Source: Streptomyces sp. CB01881 (GTDB lineage Bacteria > Actinomycetota > Actinomycetes > Streptomycetales > Streptomycetaceae). From it: a stretch of DNA of 64,000 nt. Location of the stretch: the NCBI RefSeq assembly GCF_002953255.1, contig NZ_CP026498.1:9745605-9809604 (forward strand), in the 5' to 3' direction. A program made the translations under genes and the position numbers. Positions 1-7,873 of the stretch are shown piece after piece. The stretch's first letter is position 1. The number at the start of each line of letters is the position of its first letter. The notes under the pieces are model-generated. The model did not search any database, was not told where the DNA came from, and saw nothing but the letters and a program-made list of their open reading frames with translations.

Positions 1-126
1 GCTGCCTGCATCCCGACCGGCACCCTGCCACAGGCTACTGACACCGCTGCGGGGCCGGGGGAAGGGTCCGGCTACGACAGCCCGAGTCTCCCCTCGACCC
101 CGTCACCCCTCAGCCCGTCACCCGAA

Positions 127-155
127 GTGGGAAGTCGGCCGCGTCGACTTCCCAC
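127..155 (-). terminator. Hairpin terminator after SNase-like gene
   Basis: An 11-bp perfect inverted repeat, GTGGGAAGTCG with CGACTTCCCAC, is separated by 7 bases. It lies about 80 bp beyond the stop of the minus-strand gene ending at 234 and has no long T run, as is common in Streptomyces. Confidence 0.6.
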
Positions 156-233
156 TCCACCCCGCCCTGGATGACCGCCGCCGGCCGGCATCTGCGGCGT
201 GGCCGGCATCGGTCATGGCCGGACGCCCCCGGC

Positions 234-1103
234 TCACTTCTCCTCGAAGAGCAGGTCTTCCACGGGGTGGGTGAGCCGCAGGGTCTGCCCGTTGGTGATC
301 TCCAGGATGCTGTGCAGCCCGGGGAGCTGCTTGCCGTCGGGGAGCGTGAAGACGTCGTTGGCCCCGGCCAGGAACGAGGGGAAGCAGGCCAGCGAGTCGC
401 CGCCGAGGTCCAGGTAGTCCTTGAGCCGCCGGAAGAGCTTGGGGAGGATCACCACGTCCGTGTTGATCGACTTCATGTTGACGATCTTCGCGCCCGTGGT
501 CGTCGCGTCCTGCGACCAGAGACCGTTGGCGGGGGGCGCAGCGGCCTGCACCTGGTGGACGAGGTTGGTCAGGACGCGGCGCAGGTCCTGGGGGAATCCC
601 TGGTAGAAGGTCGGGTAGGCCAGCCCCTTCGACAGCAGGTGGTAGTTGGCGGTCTTCGCCAGGAGCTTGTCGTCCACGTTGATCTCGTAGCCGCTGGCCC
701 CCGGCGCGTGGCCCCGGCCCACCAGTGCCACGCAGCGGCCGAGGCTGTCGGTGCCGCGGGTGAGGATGTAGCCGGCCACCCGGTCGGGCGTGACGCTGAC
801 GGTCTCGTCCTTGTGGCGCTGGATGTCCACGAAGCCGAGCCAGTCGAGCAGTTCGTCCGCGGCGGCGTCGGCGTACGTCAGGGGCTGGTGCTCGTCGTGC
901 TGGTTGGCGCCCGGGTAGTGGGTCTCCAGGGCGTCGATGGCCTCCAGCCGGACGTTGACGTGGCCGTCGGCGGAGGGCCGGAGCGGCTTCCCGTGGACGA
1001 GCTTCCACTCACCCACGTAGTCGGGGATGAACCCGATCGTGTCGCCGTCCGGCTTGGCCTGCGCGGAGATGTGGAACGAGCCCTTGATCAACAGCATCGA
1101 CAT
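234..1103 (-). CDS. Staphylococcal-nuclease-like (SNase/OB-fold) protein, 289 aa
   Basis: Likely a cytoplasmic member of the thermonuclease fold. Residues 19-22 read DGDT and residues 51-60 read VRLEAIDALE, matching the DGDT and RLxGIDAPE metal and phosphate motifs of SNases, though the usual Pro is Leu here. A later GRCVALV stretch resembles the conserved GR...A segment. No signal peptide is visible, whereas many SNases are secreted. The ATG at 1103 is chosen because GGGAG lies just upstream; the frame stays open further but without a ribosome site. Whether it is an active nuclease is inferred. The C-terminal 150 residues, rich in Leu and Asn, are not recognised. Confidence 0.7.
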   Translation of the reverse strand: MSMLLIKGSFHISAQAKPDGDTIGFIPDYVGEWKLVHGKPLRPSADGHVNVRLEAIDALETHYPGANQHDEHQPLTYADAAADELLDWLGFVDIQRHKDETVSVTPDRVAGYILTRGTDSLGRCVALVGRGHAPGASGYEINVDDKLLAKTANYHLLSKGLAYPTFYQGFPQDLRRVLTNLVHQVQAAAPPANGLWSQDATTTGAKIVNMKSINTDVVILPKLFRRLKDYLDLGGDSLACFPSFLAGANDVFTLPDGKQLPGLHSILEITNGQTLRLTHPVEDLLFEEK

Positions 1104-1674
1104 GGTGACTCCCTGATGCTCTGTGCTGCTTGCTGGGGTGCTGCTCTGCTGGGGTGGCGTGCGTGCCCCGGTGGTGGCCGTGCCGGAGAAGCCCTGCTCC
1201 CGGGCGGACGCCCCGTGGGGCCGGCCGCGGTCGGGATCCGTTCGGGTGACGGCCCGGGCGGCGTCCGCCTCGGATCGCGGACGTCGGGCGGGCGGACGCT
1301 CCCGGCGGCCCGGGCGGGGTCCCGGCCGAACCGGGCCCCGGGTGACGGGACGCTGACCACATGCTCCGGCAGGGGCCGGACGGCCGCGAGCCGGCGCGGG
1401 ACGATCGGTGGTCACGCCGTCGCAACCGGTGCACACTGCCGTGAATATTCGTACACGGCTCTTGGTGTCGCAACCGCGCCCGGACGGGAGTCCCGGGGCG
1501 GGTGCGACGTTCACCCGCGCGCGCTCGCCCCCACGCGATACACCCACGTGATACACCCACGTGATTTCACCCGCTGTCCGACTCACCCGCTCTCCGATGC
1601 ACCCACGCAGGGATGCCCCGAGGTGCGCGCACCCCGGGGCGCCCACCGGGGCCAGGCCGGCTACCCGTAGCCGG
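1104..1674. other. Intergenic region with short tandem repeat
   Basis: No credible gene was found between the two minus-strand genes. Positions 1537-1562 hold two tandem copies of the 13-mer GATACACCCACGT, followed by a degenerate third copy up to about 1575. It probably contains the promoter for the SNase-like gene near its lower end. Confidence 0.6.
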
Positions 1675-2304
1675 TTACCCGTAGGTGGGCCGCTGCGGCC
1701 AGCCCGCCGGCGAGTCCTCCCAGTCCTCCTGGCGCCCGTAGGGCGTGAGGTCGAGAACGCTGTTGCGGAAGACCAGCCGGTCCACCCCGCGCGAGTACGT
1801 GCTGTACGTCCGGTAGACGTCGTCCCCGTCGCACAGGAACACGCTCAGCAGGAAGCCGCCGCCGGCGCCGGTGTCCTCGGCGAACGAGGTGCCGTGCGAC
1901 GAGACGAACGGCAGCGTCCAGCCCGCCCGCTCCCTGTGCGCCTCGATCTGCGCGAGCGGCATGTTCGACACGTGCACCCAGGTGACCCCGCGCTCCGCCA
2001 GCCCGTCCAGGGCATCCACGGGGATGTTGTCGGTGAAGCCCTTGCAGCCCGGGCAGATCCGGCCCGGCCCCCGGTCCATGAACTGGTAGACGACCAGCTG
2101 GTTCCGGCCCTCGAACAGGTCGAGCAGGGTCTTCGTCCCCGCCGGGGAGTCGAAGGCGTAGTCGTTGGCGAACTTCACCATCGGCAGACGGCGACGGCGT
2201 GCCGCGAGCGCGTCCTGAGCGCGCGTCAGTTCCTTCTCGGCCTTGAGCAGTTCCTCGCGCGCGAGCTGCCACTCCTCGGCCGAAACGATCGCGGGTTTCT
2301 CCAT
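1675..2304 (-). CDS. DUF899 thioredoxin-like protein, 209 aa
   Basis: Resembles the DUF899 family, small cytosolic proteins with a thioredoxin-like fold often annotated as dithiol-disulfide isomerase-like. A coiled, Glu/Arg-rich N-terminal helix (residues 1-35) precedes the core, which has LVVYQFMD, then a CPGCKGFTD segment carrying a CxxC pair, then WTLPFVSSHGTSF, a hallmark of the family. The C-terminal LTPYGRQEDWEDSP is also typical. The ATG at 2304 fits the usual family start (MEKPxIVSxEEW). Reductase activity is inferred from the fold only. Confidence 0.8.
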   Translation of the reverse strand: MEKPAIVSAEEWQLAREELLKAEKELTRAQDALAARRRRLPMVKFANDYAFDSPAGTKTLLDLFEGRNQLVVYQFMDRGPGRICPGCKGFTDNIPVDALDGLAERGVTWVHVSNMPLAQIEAHRERAGWTLPFVSSHGTSFAEDTGAGGGFLLSVFLCDGDDVYRTYSTYSRGVDRLVFRNSVLDLTPYGRQEDWEDSPAGWPQRPTYG

Positions 2305-2351
2305 GCGGGGATTGTGACGCGAGGGACCGACAATCGGCCGCCGACGAGCCG

Positions 2352-3005
2352 TCAGGCCGCCCGCTGGCCGTGGACGAGGAGCGGAAGGGCGCGCCCGAGA
2401 TTGGCGAGGGCCTGCTGGACGCGGGCGTTCTGCGCGGGGCTCATGAGGGCGGAGAGGTGCGCGAGGTCGGCGAACCGGGCGCCGTGGAGACCGGAGCGGC
2501 ATCGGGGAGGGACGGTGACGCGCTGCTCCTCGCGGTCGGTGACGACGCCGCCGTCGAAGACCAGGTTGAGGCGTTCGAGGTAGCGGTCGGCGGGGGTGAA
2601 GTCGACCGCGAGGAGCTGGGTCACGCGGCGGAGCAGACCGGTCTGGGCGTGCAGGTGACGGGCGGCGGCGAGATGCGGCGGCTCGTTGGGGAGGGCCGGG
2701 CCGCCGGGGAGGAGGAGGCCGTCCAGGTGGTCCGGGTCGACGAGGAGGACGTGGCCGGCCTGGCTGCGGAGGAGGACGAGGGCCCCGAGGCGGCAGGCGG
2801 GGAGCTTCGCGAGGAGCCGGGGGTAACGCGTGGGGCGCAAGGTCGTGCTCGCTTTCCGGGGCGGTGCAGCGGCGGGAGCGTGAGGGGTGATGGCGAAGGC
2901 GGATGTGTAGGCGGAGGCGGAGGCGAAGGTGGAGGCGAAGGCCGGCGAGAACGGTGGCGGCGAACAGCAGCCACCAGAGGAAGCGGCCAACCAGCGCGAC
3001 GTCAC
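2352..3005 (-). CDS. Degenerate Nudix-fold protein, 217 aa
   Basis: Residues after about 75 follow the Nudix layout: a strand GALVLLRSQAGHVLLV, a GGP...E start of the Nudix box, an AAARHLHAQTGL helix and a C-terminal helical tail. The canonical REUXEEXGU helix carries the metal-binding glutamates; here it reads RHLHAQTGL, so those glutamates are missing and pyrophosphatase activity is doubtful. Residues 10-60 are Ala/Ser/Pro/Thr rich and unlike the family. The GTG start at 3005 overlaps the upstream stop (GTGA), indicating translational coupling as third gene of a unit. A start further down is possible. Confidence 0.6.
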   Translation of the reverse strand: MTSRWLAASSGGCCSPPPFSPAFASTFASASAYTSAFAITPHAPAAAPPRKASTTLRPTRYPRLLAKLPACRLGALVLLRSQAGHVLLVDPDHLDGLLLPGGPALPNEPPHLAAARHLHAQTGLLRRVTQLLAVDFTPADRYLERLNLVFDGGVVTDREEQRVTVPPRCRSGLHGARFADLAHLSALMSPAQNARVQQALANLGRALPLLVHGQRAA

Positions 3006-3250
3006 TCAGTGCCGGCCCCCCGCTCGTGACGCAGGCCCTGCCGGAGGAGATCGGTGATCCGGAGGATCTGGGCGGTGCGGGCGGAACCGAGGTTGATCAG
3101 GTAGGCGCCGGTCAACCGGCCGTACTCCCAGTCGACTTCGACGGAGGGGAGCTTGGCATCGGCGAGCGCGAGGACGGCGATCAGCTCCTCGACGGCGAGG
3201 GCCGCCTCCCGCCGCTGCTCGGCGGTCGCGCGGTTGAGGATGGGCCCCAT
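3002..3250 (-). CDS. Small helical hypothetical protein, 82 aa
   Basis: Not recognised. The sequence is Ala/Leu/Glu rich and predicted largely helical (AEQRREAALAVEELIAVLAL, then a C-terminal RTAQILRITDLLRQGL helix). Its ATG overlaps the stop of the 67-aa gene by one base, and its own TGA overlaps the GTG of the Nudix-like gene, so all three appear translationally coupled. A regulatory or adaptor role beside the Nudix-like protein is only a guess. Confidence 0.6.
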   Translation of the reverse strand: MGPILNRATAEQRREAALAVEELIAVLALADAKLPSVEVDWEYGRLTGAYLINLGSARTAQILRITDLLRQGLRHERGAGTE

Positions 3251-3453
3251 CAGACGGCCCGCCGGCGGGGCTCGAAGGCACGGTAGGCCGCCTCGGCGGC
3301 GGAGAAGGAGGAGAAACCGGCAAGCCGGCCGGAGGAGTCGAGAAGCCACTCCCCCGTCATCTCGTTCCGCACCCGGTAGGCCCGGGCCGCCGGATCCCAA
3401 CGCACGCCGTAGCCGTGGAGTTTGGTGGTGGGTTGGGTACGAGTGGCATGCAT
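3250..3453 (-). CDS. Small hypothetical protein, 67 aa
   Basis: First gene of the coupled three-gene unit. The sequence starts MHATRTQPTTKLHGYGVRW and continues with aromatic and charged positions (AYRVRNEMTGEWLLD) and a helical AAEAAYRAF segment. No known family is recognised. The ATG at 3453 is preceded by GGAGAGTGCC. About 110 bp separate it from the divergent xre start at 3566, so the two transcripts probably share a promoter region. Confidence 0.6.
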   Translation of the reverse strand: MHATRTQPTTKLHGYGVRWDPAARAYRVRNEMTGEWLLDSSGRLAGFSSFSAAEAAYRAFEPRRRAV

Positions 3454-3565
3454 GGGCACTCTCCGCAGTTGGAGTTTCACGGTCTGTGTCCATCCTGACC
3501 TGATCTCAGGTAGCATCGGAAGCGAAGTTGGTCTTGACTTTCCGGCTGGCCAAGTTGGAGCAAGC

Positions 3566-3635
3566 ATGGTGAACCGCAAGGAACTTGATCCTTCAGCAGG
3601 ACGCTGGGCCCCCTTCGGCGTGCAACTCCGCACCC
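3566..3635 (+). pseudogene. 5' fragment of xre regulator, cut by IS1111-type element
   Basis: The reading frame from ATG 3566 gives MVNRKELDPSAGRWAPFGVQ followed by LR. This is the usual N-terminus of Scr1/DUF5753-type XRE regulators, just before the helix-turn-helix. The frame then runs into the inverted repeat at 3636. The missing remainder (RSREAAGLTQ onward) resumes at 5174 on the same strand and frame logic, so the element inserted between codons about 22 and 24. A GTTGGAG ribosome site precedes the ATG. Confidence 0.75.
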
Positions 3636-3649
3636 ATGAGGGCCGGGCC
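3636..3649 (+). repeat. Inverted repeat of IS1111-type element, transposase-3' side
   Basis: ATGAGGGCCGGGCC, exact reverse complement of 5160-5173. Confidence 0.8.
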
Positions 3650-4076
3650 TGTCAAGCGCGCGTAGGTGCCTGGCCTCGGGTTTTGTCCTGTTGGTGCCGG
3701 GGCTGCGTGGTCTTCGGGGCTTCCTCGTAGTCGCTGTTTCCGCCGCCGTGTGGGAGGAGTCCAGTTGGAGCGCCCGGAGCCCGGTGAGGGACGAGCGGGC
3801 GAGGACGAACGAGCTGGACACCGATGCGCGGTGGCGGACGATGGACGGCTGAGGAAGCGTGAAGTTCATTTGGGAGGCGGATCGTTGGCGCCCCGGGCAG
3901 GTGGTCTGCGTGTGGTGTCACATGCACCCATCCGGCGTCTGGCCGGGGTGGGCCGGCGCCATGACCGTGGTCCGGGGACCGGGCTGCTCAGTCAGGTCAT
4001 CGAGCGCGGCGGAGCCGTCTCATGCGTAGTTGCGAGCGCACCCGGGGGTCTGTGGGCGATCCGCGCGGCGGCGGTG
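3650..4076 (-). ncRNA. Candidate bridge-RNA region of the IS1111-type element
   Basis: IS110-family recombinases use an element-encoded bridge RNA to choose donor and target sites; in the IS1111 subgroup it is encoded after the transposase. This 427-bp stretch lies between the transposase stop and the inverted repeat, holds no convincing gene, and is the only long non-coding part of the element. Exact RNA ends and guide loops cannot be assigned by eye. Confidence 0.35.
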
Positions 4077-5090
4077 TCATCGCCGTGGTCGCTTGCGCTG
4101 GTCCTGCTCGGCGTCGAGGTCGCGCAGGAGGTGGTAGGCGCGGGTGAGGAGTTTGCGGGCGATGGCAGTGGTGGCGATCTTCTTGCCGCGTCGGGCAGCG
4201 ATGGCTTGGTAGGTGTCGGCGAAGGCGGGGCTGCGCTTGGCGGTCTGGGCGGCCTCGCACAGGATCCAGCGCAGCCACGCATCGCCCTGCTTGGAGATGT
4301 GCCCCTGGTGGACGGTGAGGTCCGAGGCCCGGACGGTGGGGGTCAGGCCGGCCCAGGCGGCGAGCTTGCGCGCGGAGGGGAACCGGGTGACGTCACCGAC
4401 CTCGGCGAGGATCACCAGCGCGGTGAGCACTCCGACACCGGGCAGCTCCATGAGGCCCTTCACCCGCGGGTCGCCCCGGGCATGCGCGGCGAGCTGCTTG
4501 TCCAGGGCGTCGATCGGCACCTGCAGCGCGTCCATGAGCTGCAACAGGTCGTCCACCACGCGGCGGGAGGCGTCCGGCAGCTCCAATGACGCGAGCCAGT
4601 CCCGGCCGGGACCGGTGAAACAGCCGCCGGACCGGTCCTGGCCCAGGTCGGCCAGGACCGCGTGGACCCGGTTGCGCAGGAGCGTGCGCAACCGCACCAG
4701 CTGGAAGCGGTGGCGGAGCAGGGCCCGCTGCTGGCGCACGTCCAGCGGGGCGATCCACGCCTCCGGCAGGAGATCGGCACGCAGCAGCTGTCCCAGGATC
4801 GCGGCGTCGACCTTGTCGTTCTTCAGCCTGGCCGAGGCGATCGCTTTGCACCGCAGCGGGTGGACCAGGTGGGGCTCGTAGCCGTAGTCCTCCAGCAGTT
4901 CGACCAGCCAGCCCCAGCCGTAGGCGGCCTCGAACGCGACCGGGGTGCCGACCGGCAGGTCCCCGATCACCCCCAGGACCGTCTCCACGCCGTTGGGGAC
5001 GTTGCGGTTGACCCGCACCGCGCCGCCCTCGTCGATCACGGCGATCTGGGACCTCTTGCGGTGCACGTCGATACCAACGTAGACAGACAT
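4077..5090 (-). CDS. IS110-family transposase (DEDD recombinase), 337 aa
   Basis: Catalyses cut-and-paste recombination of the element. The N-terminal RuvC-like DEDD domain begins VYVGIDVHRKRS, with later FEAAYGWGW and LKNDKVDA segments supplying acidic residues. The C-terminal Transposase_20 domain has LPGVGVLTALVILAEVGD and KLAAWAGLTP. It is full length for the family and ends in a basic tail. The catalytic Ser of the C-terminal domain probably lies in the GLTPTVRAS region. No frameshift is seen, so it is probably active. The ATG at 5090 is 69 bp inside the end of the inverted repeat at 5160. Confidence 0.92.
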   Translation of the reverse strand: MSVYVGIDVHRKRSQIAVIDEGGAVRVNRNVPNGVETVLGVIGDLPVGTPVAFEAAYGWGWLVELLEDYGYEPHLVHPLRCKAIASARLKNDKVDAAILGQLLRADLLPEAWIAPLDVRQQRALLRHRFQLVRLRTLLRNRVHAVLADLGQDRSGGCFTGPGRDWLASLELPDASRRVVDDLLQLMDALQVPIDALDKQLAAHARGDPRVKGLMELPGVGVLTALVILAEVGDVTRFPSARKLAAWAGLTPTVRASDLTVHQGHISKQGDAWLRWILCEAAQTAKRSPAFADTYQAIAARRGKKIATTAIARKLLTRAYHLLRDLDAEQDQRKRPRR

Positions 5091-5159
5091 TGAGGGCCTC
5101 CTTCCCGAGCCCGTGTACCTACCCGGACGATAGGCATCGCCCGGATGAGCAGGGAAGGG

Positions 5160-5173
5160 GGCCCGGCCCTCAT
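5160..5173 (-). repeat. Inverted repeat of IS1111-type element, transposase-5' side
   Basis: GGCCCGGCCCTCAT, exact reverse complement of 3636-3649. A second nested pairing, TGAGGGCC at 5091-5098 with GGCCCTCA at 5165-5172, could fold the 5' end of the transposase transcript. Confidence 0.75.
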
Positions 5174-5950
5174 ATGGTCAGGTCACGCGAGGCAGCGGGC
5201 CTCACGCAGGCCCAGTTGGCGGAGCTGACCGGGTTCCACTACTCGACGATCTCCTTCGCCGAACTTGCCACGAAGCAGCCCTCGCTGCGCCTCGCCCGTG
5301 CGGCAGACGTGGCCCTCAACACGCAGGGCACCCTGGCTCTCATGTGGCAGCAGGCTTCCAACTCGGCCGGCCTGGCCGAGGGGTTCACGGAGTTCACGCG
5401 GCACGAAGCGCAGGCCGCCGAGATAAGGCTGTTCGAAATCGGCCTCATCCCCGGCCTGTTCCAGACCCGGGCCTACGCCGAGGCCGAACTTGCCGGGGCG
5501 GTGGGACGGGGCGAGGTCACGGCCGACCAGGCGGACGAGCGCCTCAGCTTCCGCCTGGCCAGGCAGAAGCTGTTGACCCGTACCCCTCCACCCCTTATCT
5601 ACGCCGCCCTCGACGAGAGCGCCCTGCGGTGGCAGCTCGGCGGCCCGGCCGTCATGGCCGAACAACTTGATCGCCTCGCCGAGCTGGCGAATGAGCCGCA
5701 CATCCTGCTCCAGATCGTCCCGTTCAGCATGGGAGGCCTCCGCTCGTTCCGATCGGCCGTCACCCTGCTGACCCTCAGCGACCACGGCCAACTCGGCTAC
5801 ACGGAAACGCTGCACCGCGGATTTCTTGAGAGGGACAGAGCGACTGTCGCGATCTGGCGCAGGAGATACGATCGGCTTCAGGTGGACACGCCATCCCAGG
5901 CGGAATCCCTGGCCCTGATCAGCAGAATCCGGAAGGAACTGGCACCATGA
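5174..5950 (+). pseudogene. XRE/DUF5753 regulator, 3' part separated by IS
   Basis: The bulk of an Scr1-type DNA-binding regulator. Residues 1-50 hold most of the helix-turn-helix (REAAGLTQAQLAELTGFHYS), and residues 70-255 are a DUF5753 domain (IGLIPGLFQTRAYAEAEL, ending ALISRIRKEL). The first 22 or so codons are at 3566-3635 on the far side of the IS. An ATG at 5174 directly abuts the inverted repeat, so a 258-aa protein lacking the N-terminal arm could still be made if the IS end supplies a promoter and ribosome site. Its TGA overlaps the ATG of the DUF397 gene. Confidence 0.75.
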
Positions 5951-6159
5951 GCTCCAGCCTTGACCTGTCCTCGGCCCGCTGGATCAAGTCCTCCCACAGC
6001 TCCGACGGCGGCCAGTGCATCGAGGTCTCCCCCGGACACCCGGGCGTCATGCCCGTCCGAGACTCCAAGGACCCCAACGGGCCCGCCCTCGTCTTCCCCT
6101 CCGCCGCCTGGCAGTCCTTCGTCACCGCCGTCCGCGCCGGCGAGTTCGACGCCACCTGA
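5947..6159 (+). CDS. DUF397 protein, 70 aa
   Basis: Typical DUF397 partner of the upstream XRE/DUF5753 regulator. It shows RWIKSSHSSDGGQCIEVS, then VMPVRDSKDPNGPALVF and WQSFVTAVRAGEF, the full family signature. Its ATG overlaps the upstream stop (ATGA), so it depends on translation of the interrupted xre gene. Such pairs are widespread in Streptomyces, where the small protein is thought to modulate its regulator; that role is family knowledge, not visible here. Confidence 0.9.
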   Translation: MSSSLDLSSARWIKSSHSSDGGQCIEVSPGHPGVMPVRDSKDPNGPALVFPSAAWQSFVTAVRAGEFDAT

Positions 6160-6175
6160 GCAACCGGCACCCCAC

Positions 6176-6212
6176 AGGCCCCGCCGCCCCTCCCCAGGGG
6201 CTGCGGGGCCTT
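6176..6212 (+). terminator. Terminator after DUF397 gene
   Basis: Inverted repeat AGGCCCCGC with GCGGGGCCTT, with a CCCCTCCCCAGGGG inner hairpin, 17 bp beyond the DUF397 stop. Confidence 0.75.
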
Positions 6213-6286
6213 CTCGTTCTCCTCCCCACCGGCGGTCGAAACCCGCGAGTGCAGAACCGGAGGAACAGGCCGTCCCGGGTGTCCCG

Positions 6287-7099
6287 CTACGGGAGGAAGA
6301 TCTTGCCCGGCTTCTGCTTCAGGCTCTGCAGGCAGAGGGTGTACTTGTCGCTGCCCCGCTTGTAGGTGAAGTAGCCGTCGGCGTCGGGGAAGGACCTCCG
6401 GCACACGCCCTCGCCGTCGTTGGTGTCGTCCTCGCGGCCCACGACACGGGCCTCGGCCCTCGCGTCGGAGCAAGGGACCACTTCGACATCGGGGTTGCTG
6501 TCGATGGCACCGGGCAGGACGATCGAGTTCTTGTTGTGGATGCAGTCGCCGGCCTTGGCGAACTCGGGGTCGCCCTTCTCCACGAGGACGATCAGCGAGA
6601 TCAGGATCGCCGGGATGAGCACACCGAGGATCGTGGGTCGCAGGTACACCGGCTTGCCCGGGTTCGCCGGCGGGCGGGGCGCCCCGGGCAGCGGCTCCGG
6701 CAGCTTGTTGATCTTCAGGCGCTGCGGGACGTTGATCAGCATGACGATCGGGTTGACGATCATCGAGGGGATGCCCCACCAGCCCTGCCAGAGGCTGTCG
6801 GAGGTCATGTCCCGATGCGCGGCGATGCCGCAGCTGCGGCAGTACGGTCCCCGGCGCTTCAGGTACCTCATGATCACAATAAAGCCCTGGTGCCCGCGGA
6901 AGGTCGCATCCACGGCCGGGACGGAGCCGCAGTACTGGCAGCCGAGTTGTCCCTCGCCGTAGACGGGCAGGCCCGAGGCCGTGGCGTCGGAGGCGGGCTC
7001 GGTGGGCGCGGTGGGCTTGGTGAGCCCGATGGGCGCGGTGGGCGCGGTGGGCGCGGTGGGCTCGGCGCCGTGTGGCAGCTCGGCAGACTGAGTGGAAAT
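6287..7099 (-). CDS. LppU/SCO3897-like membrane protein, about 270 aa, probable AUU start
   Basis: Residues about 60-110 hold a zinc-ribbon-like pair (GCQYCGS, then YCRSCG) joined by GHQGFIVIMRYLKRRGPY. Hydrophobic stretches follow (WWGIPSMIVNPIVMLI; TILGVLIPAILISLIVLV), then an extracellular domain with conserved Cys (AGDCIHNKN, VVPCSDARAEARV, VCRRSF, TLCLQSLK). This matches the LppU/SCO3897 layout. The first CxxC and a Thr-Ala-Pro repeat lie upstream of the first usable GTG (6913). No ATG, GTG or TTG opens that part, but ATT at 7099-7097 has GGGGGA six bases before it and gives a plausible N-terminus STQSAELPHG. The start is therefore unusual or mutated. Confidence 0.7.
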   Translation of the reverse strand: MSTQSAELPHGAEPTAPTAPTAPIGLTKPTAPTEPASDATASGLPVYGEGQLGCQYCGSVPAVDATFRGHQGFIVIMRYLKRRGPYCRSCGIAAHRDMTSDSLWQGWWGIPSMIVNPIVMLINVPQRLKINKLPEPLPGAPRPPANPGKPVYLRPTILGVLIPAILISLIVLVEKGDPEFAKAGDCIHNKNSIVLPGAIDSNPDVEVVPCSDARAEARVVGREDDTNDGEGVCRRSFPDADGYFTYKRGSDKYTLCLQSLKQKPGKIFLP

Positions 7100-7416
7100 G
7101 GTGGATCCCCCGTGACGATCAAGGTGTTTGCCTCGGCAACCTACCGCTGCTCGAACGCCAGGGCGGGTGATTTAAACCTCGGCGGGCGGAAGGTCGCCGA
7201 ACCGTGATCACAAATCAGTCGATCGATGCCGAAACTCCCCGGGCGCGAGAGCTGCACGCGCGCACGCGCTGTGGCTGAGCACTTCGGCCGGCGAATCGTC
7301 ATGGTTGGCGCAGTCCCGAGCCACGGTGGAGGAACGCCCGTGGCCACGGGCGTCATACGGCCTTGTGTACGAATGAGGTCTGGGCGGGTTGGCCTGGCGG
7401 GTTGTCTGATTGGTGC
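7100..7416. other. Intergenic region upstream of LppU-like gene
   Basis: No gene was recognised. It holds an A/T-rich GTGATTTAAACC patch around 7168-7179, which could be part of the promoter of the minus-strand LppU-like gene. Confidence 0.5.
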
Positions 7417-7816
7417 TCACCCCTCGGCGGAGCGGTCGGAGACCAGGGCGGCGACTGCCGCGTAGGTCTCGTCGAAGTACTCGCGGCGTCCGAGGTAACG
7501 GTGGAGGGTTCGCCACTGCTTGTGTTCAGCGTTGGCGTGCTCGACGCAGATGCGCTCCGAGGACTGCTGGTGGCGGGCCGCGTCCCAGGCGGCGATGTCT
7601 TCGGGCGGGGCGCCCTTCTTCGGTTTGAGCGGCGGGGCTTGGACCTGGTCGGGGAACTGCTTGGCAAGTCCGCGATAGCCCGCGTCGACCTTGGCCCTGA
7701 CCTGGGGGTACTACTCGAACAGGTCGCAGATGAGGCCGGTGAAAATACGATGGGACAAGCCCGTGCGGCCAAGGTATTCCGTCACAACAACACCCGACCC
7801 GCACAGCCCTGTTGAC
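7417..7816 (-). pseudogene. IS5-family transposase remnant, C-terminal part with internal stop
   Basis: Minus-strand translation gives VTEYLGRTGLSHRIFTGLIC, a TAG stop, then YPQVRAKVDAGYRGLAKQFP and CVEHANAEHKQWRTLHRYLG before a normal TGA at 7417. The AGYRG and VEHANAEHKQWR segments are hallmarks of DDE transposases of the IS5 family found in Streptomyces. The N-terminal helix-turn-helix and first catalytic Asp are absent, so this is a dead fragment. Inverted repeats were not found. Confidence 0.8.
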
Positions 7817-7873
7817 GCCATGACAGAAGCATGGTCGTTACAGCGCGCCACGTCGCCGGATTCTGACACCGGG

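Larger units (their letters stand above)
3636..5173 (-). mobile_element. IS110-family (IS1111-type) insertion sequence, about 1.54 kb
   Basis: The element is bounded by a perfect 14-bp inverted repeat, ATGAGGGCCGGGCC at 3636-3649 and its reverse complement at 5160-5173. It contains one DEDD transposase on the minus strand with about 70 bp before the start codon and about 430 bp of non-coding DNA after the stop. Subterminal inverted repeats and a long downstream non-coding end are known traits of the IS1111 subgroup. Exact ends may lie a few bases outside the repeats. It interrupts an xre gene. Confidence 0.75.

Noticed and set aside
118..1008. Long minus-strand frame overlapping the SNase-like gene
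   Set aside because: Arg/Pro/Gly-rich shadow translation of the real gene at 234-1103; no family features and no ribosome site.
1537..1575. Short tandem repeat as a CRISPR or origin iteron
   Set aside because: Only two full copies without spacers; no cas or replication genes nearby.
7226..7465. Short plus-strand frame near the IS5 remnant
   Set aside because: Low-complexity shadow, no start context, overlaps the transposase fragment.
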